Origin: JBGSOV01 sp041738935
GTDB taxonomy: Bacteria; Patescibacteriota; Gracilibacteria; CAIRYL01; GCA-016699755
DNA: 64,000 bases
Direction of reading: 5' to 3'
NCBI GenBank assembly: GCA_041738935.1
Contig: JBGSOV010000021.1
Span: 62,001 to 126,000 of the forward strand
Made by a program: the position numbers and the translations under genes. The notes below the pieces were generated by a model. The model saw only the letters and a program-made list of their open reading frames with translations, searched no databases and was not told where the DNA came from. Below are positions 33,633-44,100 of the stretch, one piece after another. Positions within the stretch are counted from its first letter, which is position 1. Each line of letters starts with the position of its first letter.

Positions 33633-35029
33633 CGGAAACAGACTCTGGTTAACAAGTCGTAAGCTTCTTGCAAAAAATCTCGCGTCGCATCCACTTTTTT
33701 TGGTAACAGAATCAGCGGCTCTTCAATTGCTTTTGATATCTCTGGCGTAATATCCGTGGCATTGACAATAATCGGTAAAGCGAATGCCATAAAATCTTTC
33801 GCATCATCCACATAACCCGCTTCACGCGTCATAATTTCTGGAATTTTGCGCTGCGCAAGCAGGTCGTCTTCATCAGGAGTTGCAGGCGCATCGCCGTTAA
33901 AACCGCCGAAAGCATTAATGCTATTCGTCAGAGCAGAAGCAGTTGCGTCTTCGTCTGGCTCGGGACAGTTTTCGGGTGGTTGCGTGATTTCACAGAAGGT
34001 TCGTGCCCGCTTTATCATGACTTTATCCTTCATGCCTTTGATAAAATCCGGAAGCTCTTCTGGTGTCATGGCAACAGGAGTTTTTTCTTTTGAATCATAT
34101 TCTAGAAAAAATACCGAATCAATTGGCTGCTGAATATTGCGCGAATACCATGCCCGCGCATCGTATTTACCCTGATTGCGCATCGTGTCCATGCTCGAAT
34201 CCGAAAAGAGCGAAGATTTGCCCGACGAAAAGCCAGTCGCTGTTTTGCCAAAATCATTTCCCATATTTTTGATTTCGTCCAATTTGTACAAAATCGATTC
34301 GAGCTGTTCTTTGACCTGTTGAAAAGAGAAGAACGATTGCGGATCAGGACATTTGCGATCGTCTTGGTATTCGGGAGTAATAAGCGAAAAATCAGGGGAG
34401 AGCAAAGCACCTGGGATATATCCATAGCGACGATTAAATTCTTGCACAGGATGTGTACCGCTCGCGCGAGCGCGCTCTTCATCAGCAGCTGTAAGCGTGG
34501 CATATTCTGCCAAAGCGTCTTTGAGAAAATATGCCGCATCAATGATACTTGTGACATATTCGACATTTTCGAGACTACACGATAGCTCAGAGCGACCGGT
34601 TTCGCGCGCCAAGCGTTGAATGCGATTTTCGATTTGATTGATGTCATTGGTAAGACATTTGTTTTGTTTGACAGCATTCACCGACCGCGAAAAATCATCA
34701 ATTCCGAGTTTGATACGGGATTCTGAACCGATTTTCCAGCCGGTCGCGGATTCGCAATTAGTACCCGGTACCACTTTGCCACTTGCGCGGAGTGCGACGG
34801 TTTTTTCTTCTACCGCAAACATTTGTGCGTTCAGCCACGTCAAAATTGCGCGTGCGGCTGCACCCGGCTCGGTCTGAGCCTGAGCCGTAGAAAATGGCAC
34901 ACCCAAGCAGACCAAAAAACCGCAAGCAAAAACGAGCTGTGATACCTTTTTGGAAAATGAAAAATGATGTCTCGCATTTTCACATGATTGTATATTGGTT
35001 TTTTCCGATGGTGAGTAGGATTTTTTCAT
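33614..35029 (-). CDS. Exported protein of unknown family, last gene of the giant-protein operon
   Basis: 471 residues. A long N-region of about 30 residues precedes a hydrophobic core (VFACGFLVCLGVPFSTAQA) with cleavage near AQA-Q. The mature part is mainly helical with about eight Cys spread as separated singles (NCES, NKCL, LSCS, RKC, TFCEI, ENCPE, RVC, GACK). A DEDATAS acidic linker lies near 360. The last 60 residues (IEEPLILLPKKVDATRDFLQEAYDLL) are helical and end RVCFRHGACK. No known domain is recognised. Its start overlaps the stop of the 530-residue gene upstream (ATGA), which ties it to the operon. It could be a subunit of a complex with the giant protein; that is inference from gene order. 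Confidence 0.8.
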   Translation of the reverse strand: MKKSYSPSEKTNIQSCENARHHFSFSKKVSQLVFACGFLVCLGVPFSTAQAQTEPGAAARAILTWLNAQMFAVEEKTVALRASGKVVPGTNCESATGWKIGSESRIKLGIDDFSRSVNAVKQNKCLTNDINQIENRIQRLARETGRSELSCSLENVEYVTSIIDAAYFLKDALAEYATLTAADEERARASGTHPVQEFNRRYGYIPGALLSPDFSLITPEYQDDRKCPDPQSFFSFQQVKEQLESILYKLDEIKNMGNDFGKTATGFSSGKSSLFSDSSMDTMRNQGKYDARAWYSRNIQQPIDSVFFLEYDSKEKTPVAMTPEELPDFIKGMKDKVMIKRARTFCEITQPPENCPEPDEDATASALTNSINAFGGFNGDAPATPDEDDLLAQRKIPEIMTREAGYVDDAKDFMAFALPIIVNATDITPEISKAIEEPLILLPKKVDATRDFLQEAYDLLTRVCFRHGACK

Positions 35030-36618
35030 GACGTGGGAGAACTATTTTGAGTGGCGCAGGTTTGTTTTTTGATGCCGCACGAATATTGTGCTTGGCGCAA
35101 CGCGCACAGATTGATGCCCTGCACAGTTTGCAAAAAACTTTCGATACTTTGTGATAACGCTGCGGTTTGCTTGGAAATTTGCTCGTCAAATTGTTGGCGC
35201 ATTTCGATAGTCTTGATAAAATAACTCGCTGAACTATCAAGTGGATTGTTGTCCGCGCGACGCAACAAATCTTTTGCACATGCATCTAAGTTGCGATCGA
35301 TAGAACCAGGTTTGGCGCGATTGCCGTAGAGTTCGCAATCGGCTTTAAACGCTTCGAGCAAGTCATAACTCGAACAATCCGGATCGGCATTGCAAAGCCC
35401 TAATTCGTTATGAACTTTTTTAAATTCTGCATACACAGTGTCGACTGTGTGTTGCTGTTCTTCGCTTGCTTGCGCAATCGGCGGCAGCGCGTTGACACGA
35501 TTATCAATCGAATTGGTTTTTGCCGGAGCATTTTCAAAAGTAAACGTATTGGTGTCCGTATCGTAACCATATTGATAGGTCTGTTTTTTTGCTTCTGAGC
35601 CATTTGGCGCAATCAATCCATCAAAAATCGGAATCGGGCGCGCTACCGCGGTAAAGTTGGCATGGCGCAATTGATCCCAGTTAAACATCTGACTCCACCA
35701 GTGTCCTTGATTGGTGTTTCTCGTCGGTGTACTTTGCGAAGCATCTTTGAGGCGCGTGGCGATAGCTTTGAGATCGGCAACCAGATTTCCGACTGTAGAT
35801 TTGGTTTCTTTTTTGCCGAGTGTGGCGACTGTTTCACGATACCCCGGGATTGGCTTTACTTTGATGCACATAAAATCCGTGCAGTATTGGGGCACACACA
35901 CAAGTCCGCCATACATCGAGACTTCGCCAGCAGCACAACCGCTGCTCGCGGCAAAGGACAACCCACTTTTCGAGCCGATATCATAATCGCTTGCAGTCGC
36001 AAGATTTTGTCCAGCGCCAGTCGCAATTCCAATCGGTAAGCGATAATTGGATTCTGCTAAGGAAAATGTATTACGGATTGCCGTGTCCGGTTTAGGCGCT
36101 TGCAAGAGCAACGCGTCGATATCATAAAACTGACGATCAACGAGATTGAGATCAGCCAACACGTCAAAATCATCGTTGCTTGCCAAATGTCCGTCCCACC
36201 AGCGCGAAAAAGCAGCGGTGTGTTGTGTCGCAAAAAATTCCATCTCGACAATTTTGTATTCGCTTTCCCACAAATTTCGGATGCGCTGCAAACAATCGCT
36301 CATGTCTTCGAGTGGTTCAATAATTTTTTCCTCAGCAGCGATGGCAGCATTACGATACACGCATACTTGGCTCAAATCCCCCGCGTCGGTTGTCACAATG
36401 CCTTTGTGAATAAATACCAAGATTTGTTCGGCAGTCGCGCCCAAAATGCCGCCGAGCCGCGTCGCCGTCACCGAATCGATACGACTTTGCTCGGTAATAT
36501 TTTGTTCGCCAGCAAGGCGAGTGTACAGCTCAGACACAATGTGCTCGTTGGCTGCATGTGCCAGAGGAAAAGCTACAAGCGAGCAAAGTACGCCGAAGGA
36601 GAAAAGAAGTGGTTTCAT
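35026..36618 (-). CDS. Exported protein of unknown family, fourth gene of the giant-protein operon
   Basis: 530 residues. Clear signal peptide (MKPLLFSFGVLCSLVAFPLAHA-A). The mature part is helical at both ends with a central beta/loop region rich in Cys (SSGCAAGE, GGLVCVPQYC, DFMCIKVKP at about 225-255). A linker with STPTRNTNQ precedes a WWSQMFNWDQLRHANF stretch. The C-terminal third has paired Cys (LCNADPDC, DCELYG, DACAKD) and ends in a long helix followed by INLCALRQAQYSCGIKKQTC. No family recognised. It overlaps neighbours at both ends: its start with the 36615 gene stop and its stop with the 33614 gene start, both ATGA. Confidence 0.8.
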   Translation of the reverse strand: MKPLLFSFGVLCSLVAFPLAHAANEHIVSELYTRLAGEQNITEQSRIDSVTATRLGGILGATAEQILVFIHKGIVTTDAGDLSQVCVYRNAAIAAEEKIIEPLEDMSDCLQRIRNLWESEYKIVEMEFFATQHTAAFSRWWDGHLASNDDFDVLADLNLVDRQFYDIDALLLQAPKPDTAIRNTFSLAESNYRLPIGIATGAGQNLATASDYDIGSKSGLSFAASSGCAAGEVSMYGGLVCVPQYCTDFMCIKVKPIPGYRETVATLGKKETKSTVGNLVADLKAIATRLKDASQSTPTRNTNQGHWWSQMFNWDQLRHANFTAVARPIPIFDGLIAPNGSEAKKQTYQYGYDTDTNTFTFENAPAKTNSIDNRVNALPPIAQASEEQQHTVDTVYAEFKKVHNELGLCNADPDCSSYDLLEAFKADCELYGNRAKPGSIDRNLDACAKDLLRRADNNPLDSSASYFIKTIEMRQQFDEQISKQTAALSQSIESFLQTVQGINLCALRQAQYSCGIKKQTCATQNSSPTS

Positions 36619-37382
36619 GTCGATTGGGCAGCATTGATAAAAGCAGCAGGAAAATTGGCGAACATTTCGAGGAATTTGAGCATAATTTCGCGATAATCGA
36701 TGAGCGATTCGTTAAGACATTCGAGCCGTTTGTGCGTTGACCAGGCAAGCGTCATCTCATCGAGTTGCATAATCGAAAGTTGCATGGCGACCCGAAGATT
36801 ACCGCGCATGGTTTCGATTTTTTCACGAATCTGGTCTTCGCATGCCGTTGCCGCTTCTAGACTTTCGCCTTCATACCATGAGCACAAACGATATTCCGAA
36901 TTTTTGACATGAAAGAGCGCGCAATCCGCTTGGCGCAATTCGAACAAACGTTCGGACAAAAAGCCAGTGAGCGGCTCGATGCGTTTGTCTGCAAACGCCG
37001 ATGGCACATCCGATTGCGACAATTCACAGCGCACATCAGTGCCAGTCAATTCGTCGAGTCTTTCTGCAAAAAGTTCGTCTTGCGTTGCCAAAAATTCGGT
37101 AGCAATGATTGGATAATCATACGTCAGTGTTTCGGCATTCCACGCCATTTCTAAATACGGATTGGGTTCTTTACTTGTATCAGCTTCGCGCAGCATTGTC
37201 GTGGCGTTGATGTCGTCGCAGCGAATGCTGTCGGCGGTATCAAAACTTTGTTTGGGCGCGGTCATTTGGGCACTCGCCAGAGGAAGAATCGAAGCATCTT
37301 CTGGAAAAAGTTGCAGTGCGCCGATTCCGCAGACAGCGAGTCCGAGAAGCAAAAGCGCGAAAGAAAGAGGAGAAATACGCAT
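36615..37382 (-). CDS. Exported protein of unknown family, third gene of the giant-protein operon
   Basis: 255 residues from the ATG at 37382 (MRISPLSFALLLLGLAVCGIG). The frame is open 55 codons further upstream, but that would overlap the preceding gene and lacks a signal peptide. Signal or anchor span about 5-22. The mature part has six Cys (IRCDD, VRCELS, ADCALF, RLCSW, TACED, LECLNE) and is predicted all-helical, ending in long amphipathic helices (NLRVAMQLSIMQLDEMTLAW). No known domain. Coupled to the next gene by an ATGA overlap. Confidence 0.75.
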   Translation of the reverse strand: MRISPLSFALLLLGLAVCGIGALQLFPEDASILPLASAQMTAPKQSFDTADSIRCDDINATTMLREADTSKEPNPYLEMAWNAETLTYDYPIIATEFLATQDELFAERLDELTGTDVRCELSQSDVPSAFADKRIEPLTGFLSERLFELRQADCALFHVKNSEYRLCSWYEGESLEAATACEDQIREKIETMRGNLRVAMQLSIMQLDEMTLAWSTHKRLECLNESLIDYREIMLKFLEMFANFPAAFINAAQST

Positions 37383-37395
37383 GATGAAAAAAATA

Positions 37396-38121
37396 TCAGT
37401 CAGGATTAGACAGTGTGCACAGTCCTGCAATGCTGGCGTTAAAATTATTGACGAATTGATTGGTACTGTCTTGCAAGGATTTGAGGCGATCGATAAACGA
37501 CAGAATTTGTGCCGATATATAGCCGTAGGTTTTGCGATTGATATCATCCATAATCATATTCCGCAGCACACGATCAAACACAGCTGTTTCGAGTTCGGCA
37601 TGATTGCGGCAGTTTTGATACATAACATGTTGAATTTCCATCGGTTCGGTCACAAAAGTGGTTTGTGAAAAATCACACGCAGAGAGTTCTTCTGGCTCAA
37701 ACACACCTGTTGCTGAGACGGTTCTCAGCATTTCTTCGATGGTGACTCCGACCGGACAGACAGAAAAAATTCCTGGAATCGCCCCGCCACTCATATTTTC
37801 GGGAGCGAGCGGAGTATCCATCATTTCGATTCTGCCTTGGCGATGAACCGAGCTGCACACCGCTTCTAAAAAACATTTGTTGGCTGCGCTCACGCTGCGA
37901 TACGCCGACCACATATCGGTGGGAGCAATGTCATTTTGGTTTAAAAAGACGCCCATTCCATAAGTGGTATTTTCGACCATGTGGCGCTTGACAGCATCAA
38001 ATCCCCTACTCCATGCCAGTTGGCAAGCGGCAGAATTTGGTGGCATTTCATCTTGTGCATGCACCAAGGGCATGGTCAAAAAAGCTAAGAAAATGCCAAA
38101 AAGGACAGAAAAAAGTTTCAT
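37396..38121 (-). CDS. Exported protein of unknown family, second gene of the giant-protein operon
   Basis: 241 residues. Signal peptide MKLFSVLFGIFLAFLTMPLVHA-Q. The mature protein is helical, with Cys in SAACQLAW, ANKCFLEAVCSS, FSVCPVG, SACDFS, QNCRNH and AGLCTL (seven). The C-terminus, ILSFIDRLKSLQDSTNQFVN followed by NFNASIAGLCTL, is a long helix with a final Cys, an arrangement echoed at the ends of the 471- and 530-residue proteins. No family recognised. Its ATG overlaps the stop of the giant gene (ATGA). Confidence 0.78.
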   Translation of the reverse strand: MKLFSVLFGIFLAFLTMPLVHAQDEMPPNSAACQLAWSRGFDAVKRHMVENTTYGMGVFLNQNDIAPTDMWSAYRSVSAANKCFLEAVCSSVHRQGRIEMMDTPLAPENMSGGAIPGIFSVCPVGVTIEEMLRTVSATGVFEPEELSACDFSQTTFVTEPMEIQHVMYQNCRNHAELETAVFDRVLRNMIMDDINRKTYGYISAQILSFIDRLKSLQDSTNQFVNNFNASIAGLCTLSNPD

Positions 38122-41100
38122 TGCGGAGCGATAAAATCAAGTGGAATCTCATACTTTGCGCTTTGCGCGTAGATTTCGCTGTTGTCTTCGGACATAATCG
38201 CGACAGAAAAACGATCGTTTGGAATAATATCCGCGCTAAAATCGAGCATCGGAAAAGTATTTGTAGTAATGGACGAAGTGATATAGGTTCCCGCTGGTTT
38301 ACCCACAAAGGCACTCTCAAAATCAAATTCGGGACAGCCGTCTGTATTATTTTGAGCATTAGCATTTTCTGGTACTTGCGGACAGAGATCTTGCGTCACG
38401 CCTTGATCGACTGGTCCAGGCGCTTGACACGCATTGGTCGACAGCACTTTGGTCGCCATCTGGGCAAATTCGCCGCGCGTAATCGCCTCGTCAGGATAGA
38501 CTTTGCCAAAATGCACAGGTACGAGTCCGATATCGATGGCGGTAATCATTTCGGCGAGATACCACGCATCGAGTGGCAAATCACTCACCTGTTCTAGCGT
38601 TCCGGAAGTCAGCGGAATCTTGGCGGTACGAAGCAAAATAGCAGCCGCTTCGGCGCGTGTAATTGAAATATCTGGTTTGAATGTCTTATCGGCAAAACCA
38701 TTGATAATGCCAAGATCGTTCGCCAATTCGACACAAAAACGATACCAAGCGCTGCCAAAAACATCGGTAAAAATACTTGGCGCCTCGTTATTTTCGGCAG
38801 GCGAATCGAGCGCGCATTCGCGGCAAAGTGCAGCTGCCAGCGTCATTTTGACAAACTCTGCACGCGAAAGTGGAGCGTCGGGACGAAAGGAACCATCAGC
38901 AAATCCTTGAACAATTTTTTTGTTCCTTAAGATTTCAATCGCCTCAAAAGCGGGATGACTGGACGGCACATCTGCAAAAGGTTTGTTATTTGAAAAAATC
39001 TCTTCGCTTGCTAATGACTCACTTGGTATTGCAGATATTTGAGGTACATCCACATCACTTGATTTTGCTTTCGTCAAAAAGAGTCGCTCACCAGCGGTAC
39101 TGACAAAAATATCAAAATTGACATCGCCTTCGATATCGACAAGCTGCAAAATTACTGGATCAGTCGCAGCTTCAGACTTTTTGATTTGTAATCTGTAGCG
39201 AGTATTATCAAGCAAAAAGATTTCGCCTAAAGCCGATACAACCGCTACACTTTGCGAATCTGCAAAAATAACAGCGCCGCCAGCGAAAGAAGGTGCATTC
39301 CCTGGCAAACTGCCAGCACGCAAAGCATCGTTCGGATTATCATCAATCAGATACACGCCTTGCGAAATTTTTTCTGGAGCACCGAGATCGAGTGGCTCGG
39401 ACACAATCTGCACATCTGTATTGCCATCAGTAATTTGTTGTAGCGAAAATAAGATTCGCCCAGTCACATCTTCTACCACGCGCACTTCGCCGAGTGAACT
39501 TGCCGAAAGCGATAGTTGGTCTGTGGAAAAAAGCACGCGTCCAGTACCGCGATCGACAGATGCGAGAACAGTTCCGTCCTCATCACGCAATTCGACACCG
39601 GGAGAAAAATCAAAATCAGCGATTTCAAATTTTCCAAAGCGCTCTGTGCGATATTTGCCATCGTCGTCCGCAGAAGCGGTTTGGAGCACCTCGCTACGAC
39701 CATCGCGTTCACGCAGAATCGCAAAAGGCATTCCCGCATAACCAGGGTCGATTTGCCCAGATATTTTGCCACTTAGTAGCTCTTCACTCGACAGTGATAT
39801 GCGCGGTACGGCGACATCGATGACGACTTTTTCTTCACTGACATTTCCCGATGGATCGGTGGCGCGAATGGTGAGCTCGTGCTTGCCCGGGCGCTTGGGA
39901 CGAAAAGAAATCGAATCGCCGCTCGCGTCCATCATGCCATCGCCATTAATATCCCATTCGATCTTTACACCCGCTTCTGGTACAAAACCAAAATCTTTTA
40001 CTGATAAAGCATTCGGATAACTTTGGGGATCGTCGGGATCGAGCACTGCCGAACCAGTCTCGAGTGGATTATCAAAAAGATCAATTGGCGAATCAAAGCC
40101 AGCACTTTCGATGGTTTGATCCGAAGCATCGGCATTATATTCGTGTGCGTTGATGCTACTGCCATCATCAAAAATCGGCACACTCAAATCGACATCTTCA
40201 TAAATGACCGCTTCGCTCTGCAGATTGCCTAAGATAATCGGTGCTTGTGTATCAATGGCGGTTTCGGGCGCGGCAAGAAAAATTTCGGAACCGGTCGAAA
40301 AGCCGTCGGTGCGAATTTCGCGGATACGAATGTGCCAAAAGCGATCAATCGGCAGTGGTAGTTCGATTTGCTGATTGACAAATTCTTGCACAAATAATGT
40401 TCCGCTGTATTGCCACGGACCGATTTGAAAAGTGTCATTGGGAACAAACGAATCGTATGTTTTGTCTGTCACCAAAAAGCGTGTCGGCACCAACAACGCA
40501 GTGAGTACCGCACCTCCGCCATCTGCTTGATTATCATGTTCGTAACCACTTTTTTGCTCGCGAGCGGTGATTTCGATACCGAGCAAATCGCCATCATAGC
40601 GCGGCTCAAAAGTGACTTTGGCACCATCAGCACGTGAAATCACGCGAATGTTTTTGACCGCTTCTTGAACCGGAACAAAAGCAGCAAAAGAACCGATTTC
40701 GGGCGCAGTGGTAAAGTGAAACGCAGGATTTTGAATCGTGTGGTTTTCTTTGACATAGACGCCGGTTTCGGTGACAAAAATCATTTCTTCATCGCCATCC
40801 AAATCCAAATCAATCATCAAATTCGTATTGATGGAATCGGCAAATTCTTGATGATACAAAACACGCGCCGAGAGCGCCTCGCCATCGAGCGAACATTGCC
40901 CAAAATAACCTTCTTGCTGCACAATATCTGATCCTGACCCAACAAGATCTTGTTCGCTAACTGCACTTGGAATATTGAGTACTTCGTTCGCACCTGCGAG
41001 TGACGGCTGCGTCACGGGCACCAGCTCGGCAGCACGCGCTTCGAGATCAGTCAAAAAATCGCTTACCGCATGCGAAGATGCATCAGCCGACTGTGGCTTG

Positions 41101-44100
41101 AAAGTGCTGATTTCGGGCAAACCGCCACCAATCGAGGCTTCGTAAATCGTGGACGCCAATTTCGAATCCGCAGCAAAATTGCCTTTGAGACGCGTGACAT
41201 CACGCGTAGCGAGCAACACTTTGTGTTCTTCAAGTAAATTGTCTTGCAGGCGAGCAATATCGCCGCGCAGAGCGTTGATCTGATCGACAATGGGAAATTG
41301 ATCCGGCAAGCGCACGGCAGTTCCACCATATTTTTTGCGCAAATCGCTGACAGCATAAAACTTGCTCTCGTCTTGGAGCGCTCCTGTCAGCTTGGCAAAA
41401 AATGGCGTGAGTGGACTCGATTTTGTTGCAGCATCAGTGCCTTGCGTGAGATCGATATTTTGATCAGGAATTTCTTCAATATTGTACTGCATCAACTGCA
41501 ATGTGTTGTACATGTCGCGCTTGATGATTTCGCCTTGCAAGCGCAAATCCGTCGCGGCGGTATTCCACGGCAACACGGCAGCACGCATGGCATCCACTAG
41601 ATAGTCTGCAGCGTACATATCGAGATTCATCTGCAGTTCGATGCTGAGCTCGCGCACCGATGGAATCTGAAAATCTTCGAATAGCGCACCGCTAAAGTCA
41701 AAGTTGGTCATGCTGAGCACCGGGCGCATGGTCAAGTCTTCGATGACACTCTTCAAATCGATTTCAGGATGCGGGAAAATTCCATTTTTATAGAGACAAT
41801 AAATATAGAGAAACGGTTTTGCCAGTTCGAGAAAATCGCCAATAAAATCTGGGAGATCCGGAATCCGCGGAGGCGGAGGCAAATCAGGGAGTTCGATGAT
41901 TGGAATTTCGGGAAACGGCGGCACAGGAGGAACAGCACTAATTTTTGGAATCAGTGGAATCCCCGGCAAATCAATGCCAAGCGACGGCGAATCAGGCAAA
42001 CTGAGGCGTGGCACTTTGGGGAAAATCACAGGCACAAACCGAATATCTGGTTTTGGTACCGGAATCGTCACACCGCCTTTAATTTGGGTCAAATCAAGCG
42101 TGATATTGGGCAAGCGCGGAAAACGTACAATCGGCGGCGTCGGAATCACCCCCATAAAAATTTGGAAGGTAGAAAGTACAAGACCGCCACGATCGACGCG
42201 ACAATCATGACAAAAGCTTTCGTAGTCGAGGAAAAAATCTTTGATAATTTCCCACGAAGAAACGATTTCTTCCATGAAAAAGTAAAGCTCGATCCAGGCT
42301 TCGAGCCGCTGTTTGTTGAGCACATACCAATGCATCAGACTAAAGACAGTCGTATCCAAAAAGCACAAAATCTGGCTGAGCCACTGTGCAATCGACATAT
42401 CAATACTGCCGATAATTTCGGGAAGATTAAGATACTCTTTGAGTGTGTTGATATTGGTTCGCGCGGTTGCAATTAGTTTATTGGTGTTGCCGTTAACATG
42501 GTCGAGCAGTGCTTGCTGCTTGCTGCAGGTTTCGATTGGGGTTCCTGCCGGACAGCTTGTCCAGTTTTCGCGCACGCGATCAAGCTCGCTTTGTGCGTCC
42601 ACCACCCATTCTTCGAGATCTGCCATAATTGCCAAAATTTGCGCCCGTGACAAATACGGAACTTTGATATGCACAACTTGCGGCTCGAGACGAATCAGCG
42701 GTAATTCGCTAATGGCAGAGTAAAGATCATTAAATGTGTTGAGATTGGTTTCGATATCTTTTTTGTAACCCATGATTTCTTTGGAAGCAGTTTTGGCTTC
42801 TGCGAGCCAATCGCGATCAACGCCAGTCGCGGCAGTTTTTTCGGGAACAAAGATTTTGGTGGTTTTGGCGGGCAGTGTCGTCACCGCTTCCGAAACATCA
42901 CTGCCGATGTCAGCAAGTCCGTCCGAAACTTCACCGACGCGTGTATCGATATCATCATACAAATCGCTAAAGCGATCGCGAAAGGATTTTGGCGACCAAC
43001 CGCTCATATCCGGATAATAGACGGTCACCGACGGCAGCGAGAACATCGCTTGAAACTCGGCAACTTGTTCGTAAAGCCAATTCCACGGAAATGGCATCAC
43101 CCGCCGATTAATTCCAGTGTCATACGTAATTGAATACGAACCTTGAGTTTCGAGCATTTGTAGTAATCCACGAAAACCGCCGTCCTTTTTGGTGACTTTG
43201 GCTTTTGATGATTGATGATTCGAAAAAGAACAACTGTCAGAATCGGTTTGATTGACAACACCGCGATTGGATTTGGGTTCGTCACAGATAGGCAGATTGA
43301 GTTTGGCAGGAGCAAAAGCTTTGCAATACGAACCGGGGAATTCGCCAATACAAAAAGCGACGCCCACACCGCCCGTAAGTGTCGGCGAAACATACATGCG
43401 AAAGATTGAGTTCATCGCATAACAAGGCGCGCCACTACAGACAAAAGGAAAATTACGCAGCGTGCCGAATACCGGACTACCGACAATTACTCCTGCGGGG
43501 AGTCCCAACCCCTCTTGTACGCGCTTCAACAAATCAGTCACTTCAGTAGCAGTCTCGTCGACAAAACCGCTGACTTTGTCCATCAGACCGCCCGCACCGC
43601 CGCCTGGACCAAACAGCCCCGAGACAGCTTGTTGAGCGCCACTGACAAATTGCTGCAATTCGGGAGCGACTTGCAAATCGACGCCAGGAACCGAAGGTCC
43701 GCCGCCGCCTCCTCCCATTGCTTCTTTGATTCCACCGACTTTTTTGGCAAGCGTTTCGAAAAGATTAAATGTTCCTGGTACCAAAAAGGCAAAATTGATT
43801 GGCAGATTAAGACAGCCACCATCACACGCGGTGTACGACATAATTTCGTCGCCAATATCTTTAAATTGCTCCAACGCATTATCCCAATCTTCATTTTGAT
43901 AATCTTCCCAGATTCCTTGCATTTCGTCCCAACTATCAGGGTAACCATCTTCGTCCGTATCAGTTTTAAACTCATTAAAGACCTGATCAGCGACATCAAT
44001 CGTGTCATCACCATTGGTGTCATTGAGATATTTGTCTGGCACGCCGTCGCCATCGGTATCGGTCATTTCGCCAAAAATCTCAGCGGCTTCGGTAGCCGAA

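Noticed and set aside
36615..37547. Upstream extension of the third operon gene to 37547
   Set aside because: It would overlap the preceding gene by 150 bp and bury the clear signal peptide that starts at 37382.
38118..38600. The giant gene as an assembly fusion of several genes
   Set aside because: The single frame runs 12.3 kb without a stop, ends in a standard SLH block and has consistent composition; no internal signal peptide marks a second start.
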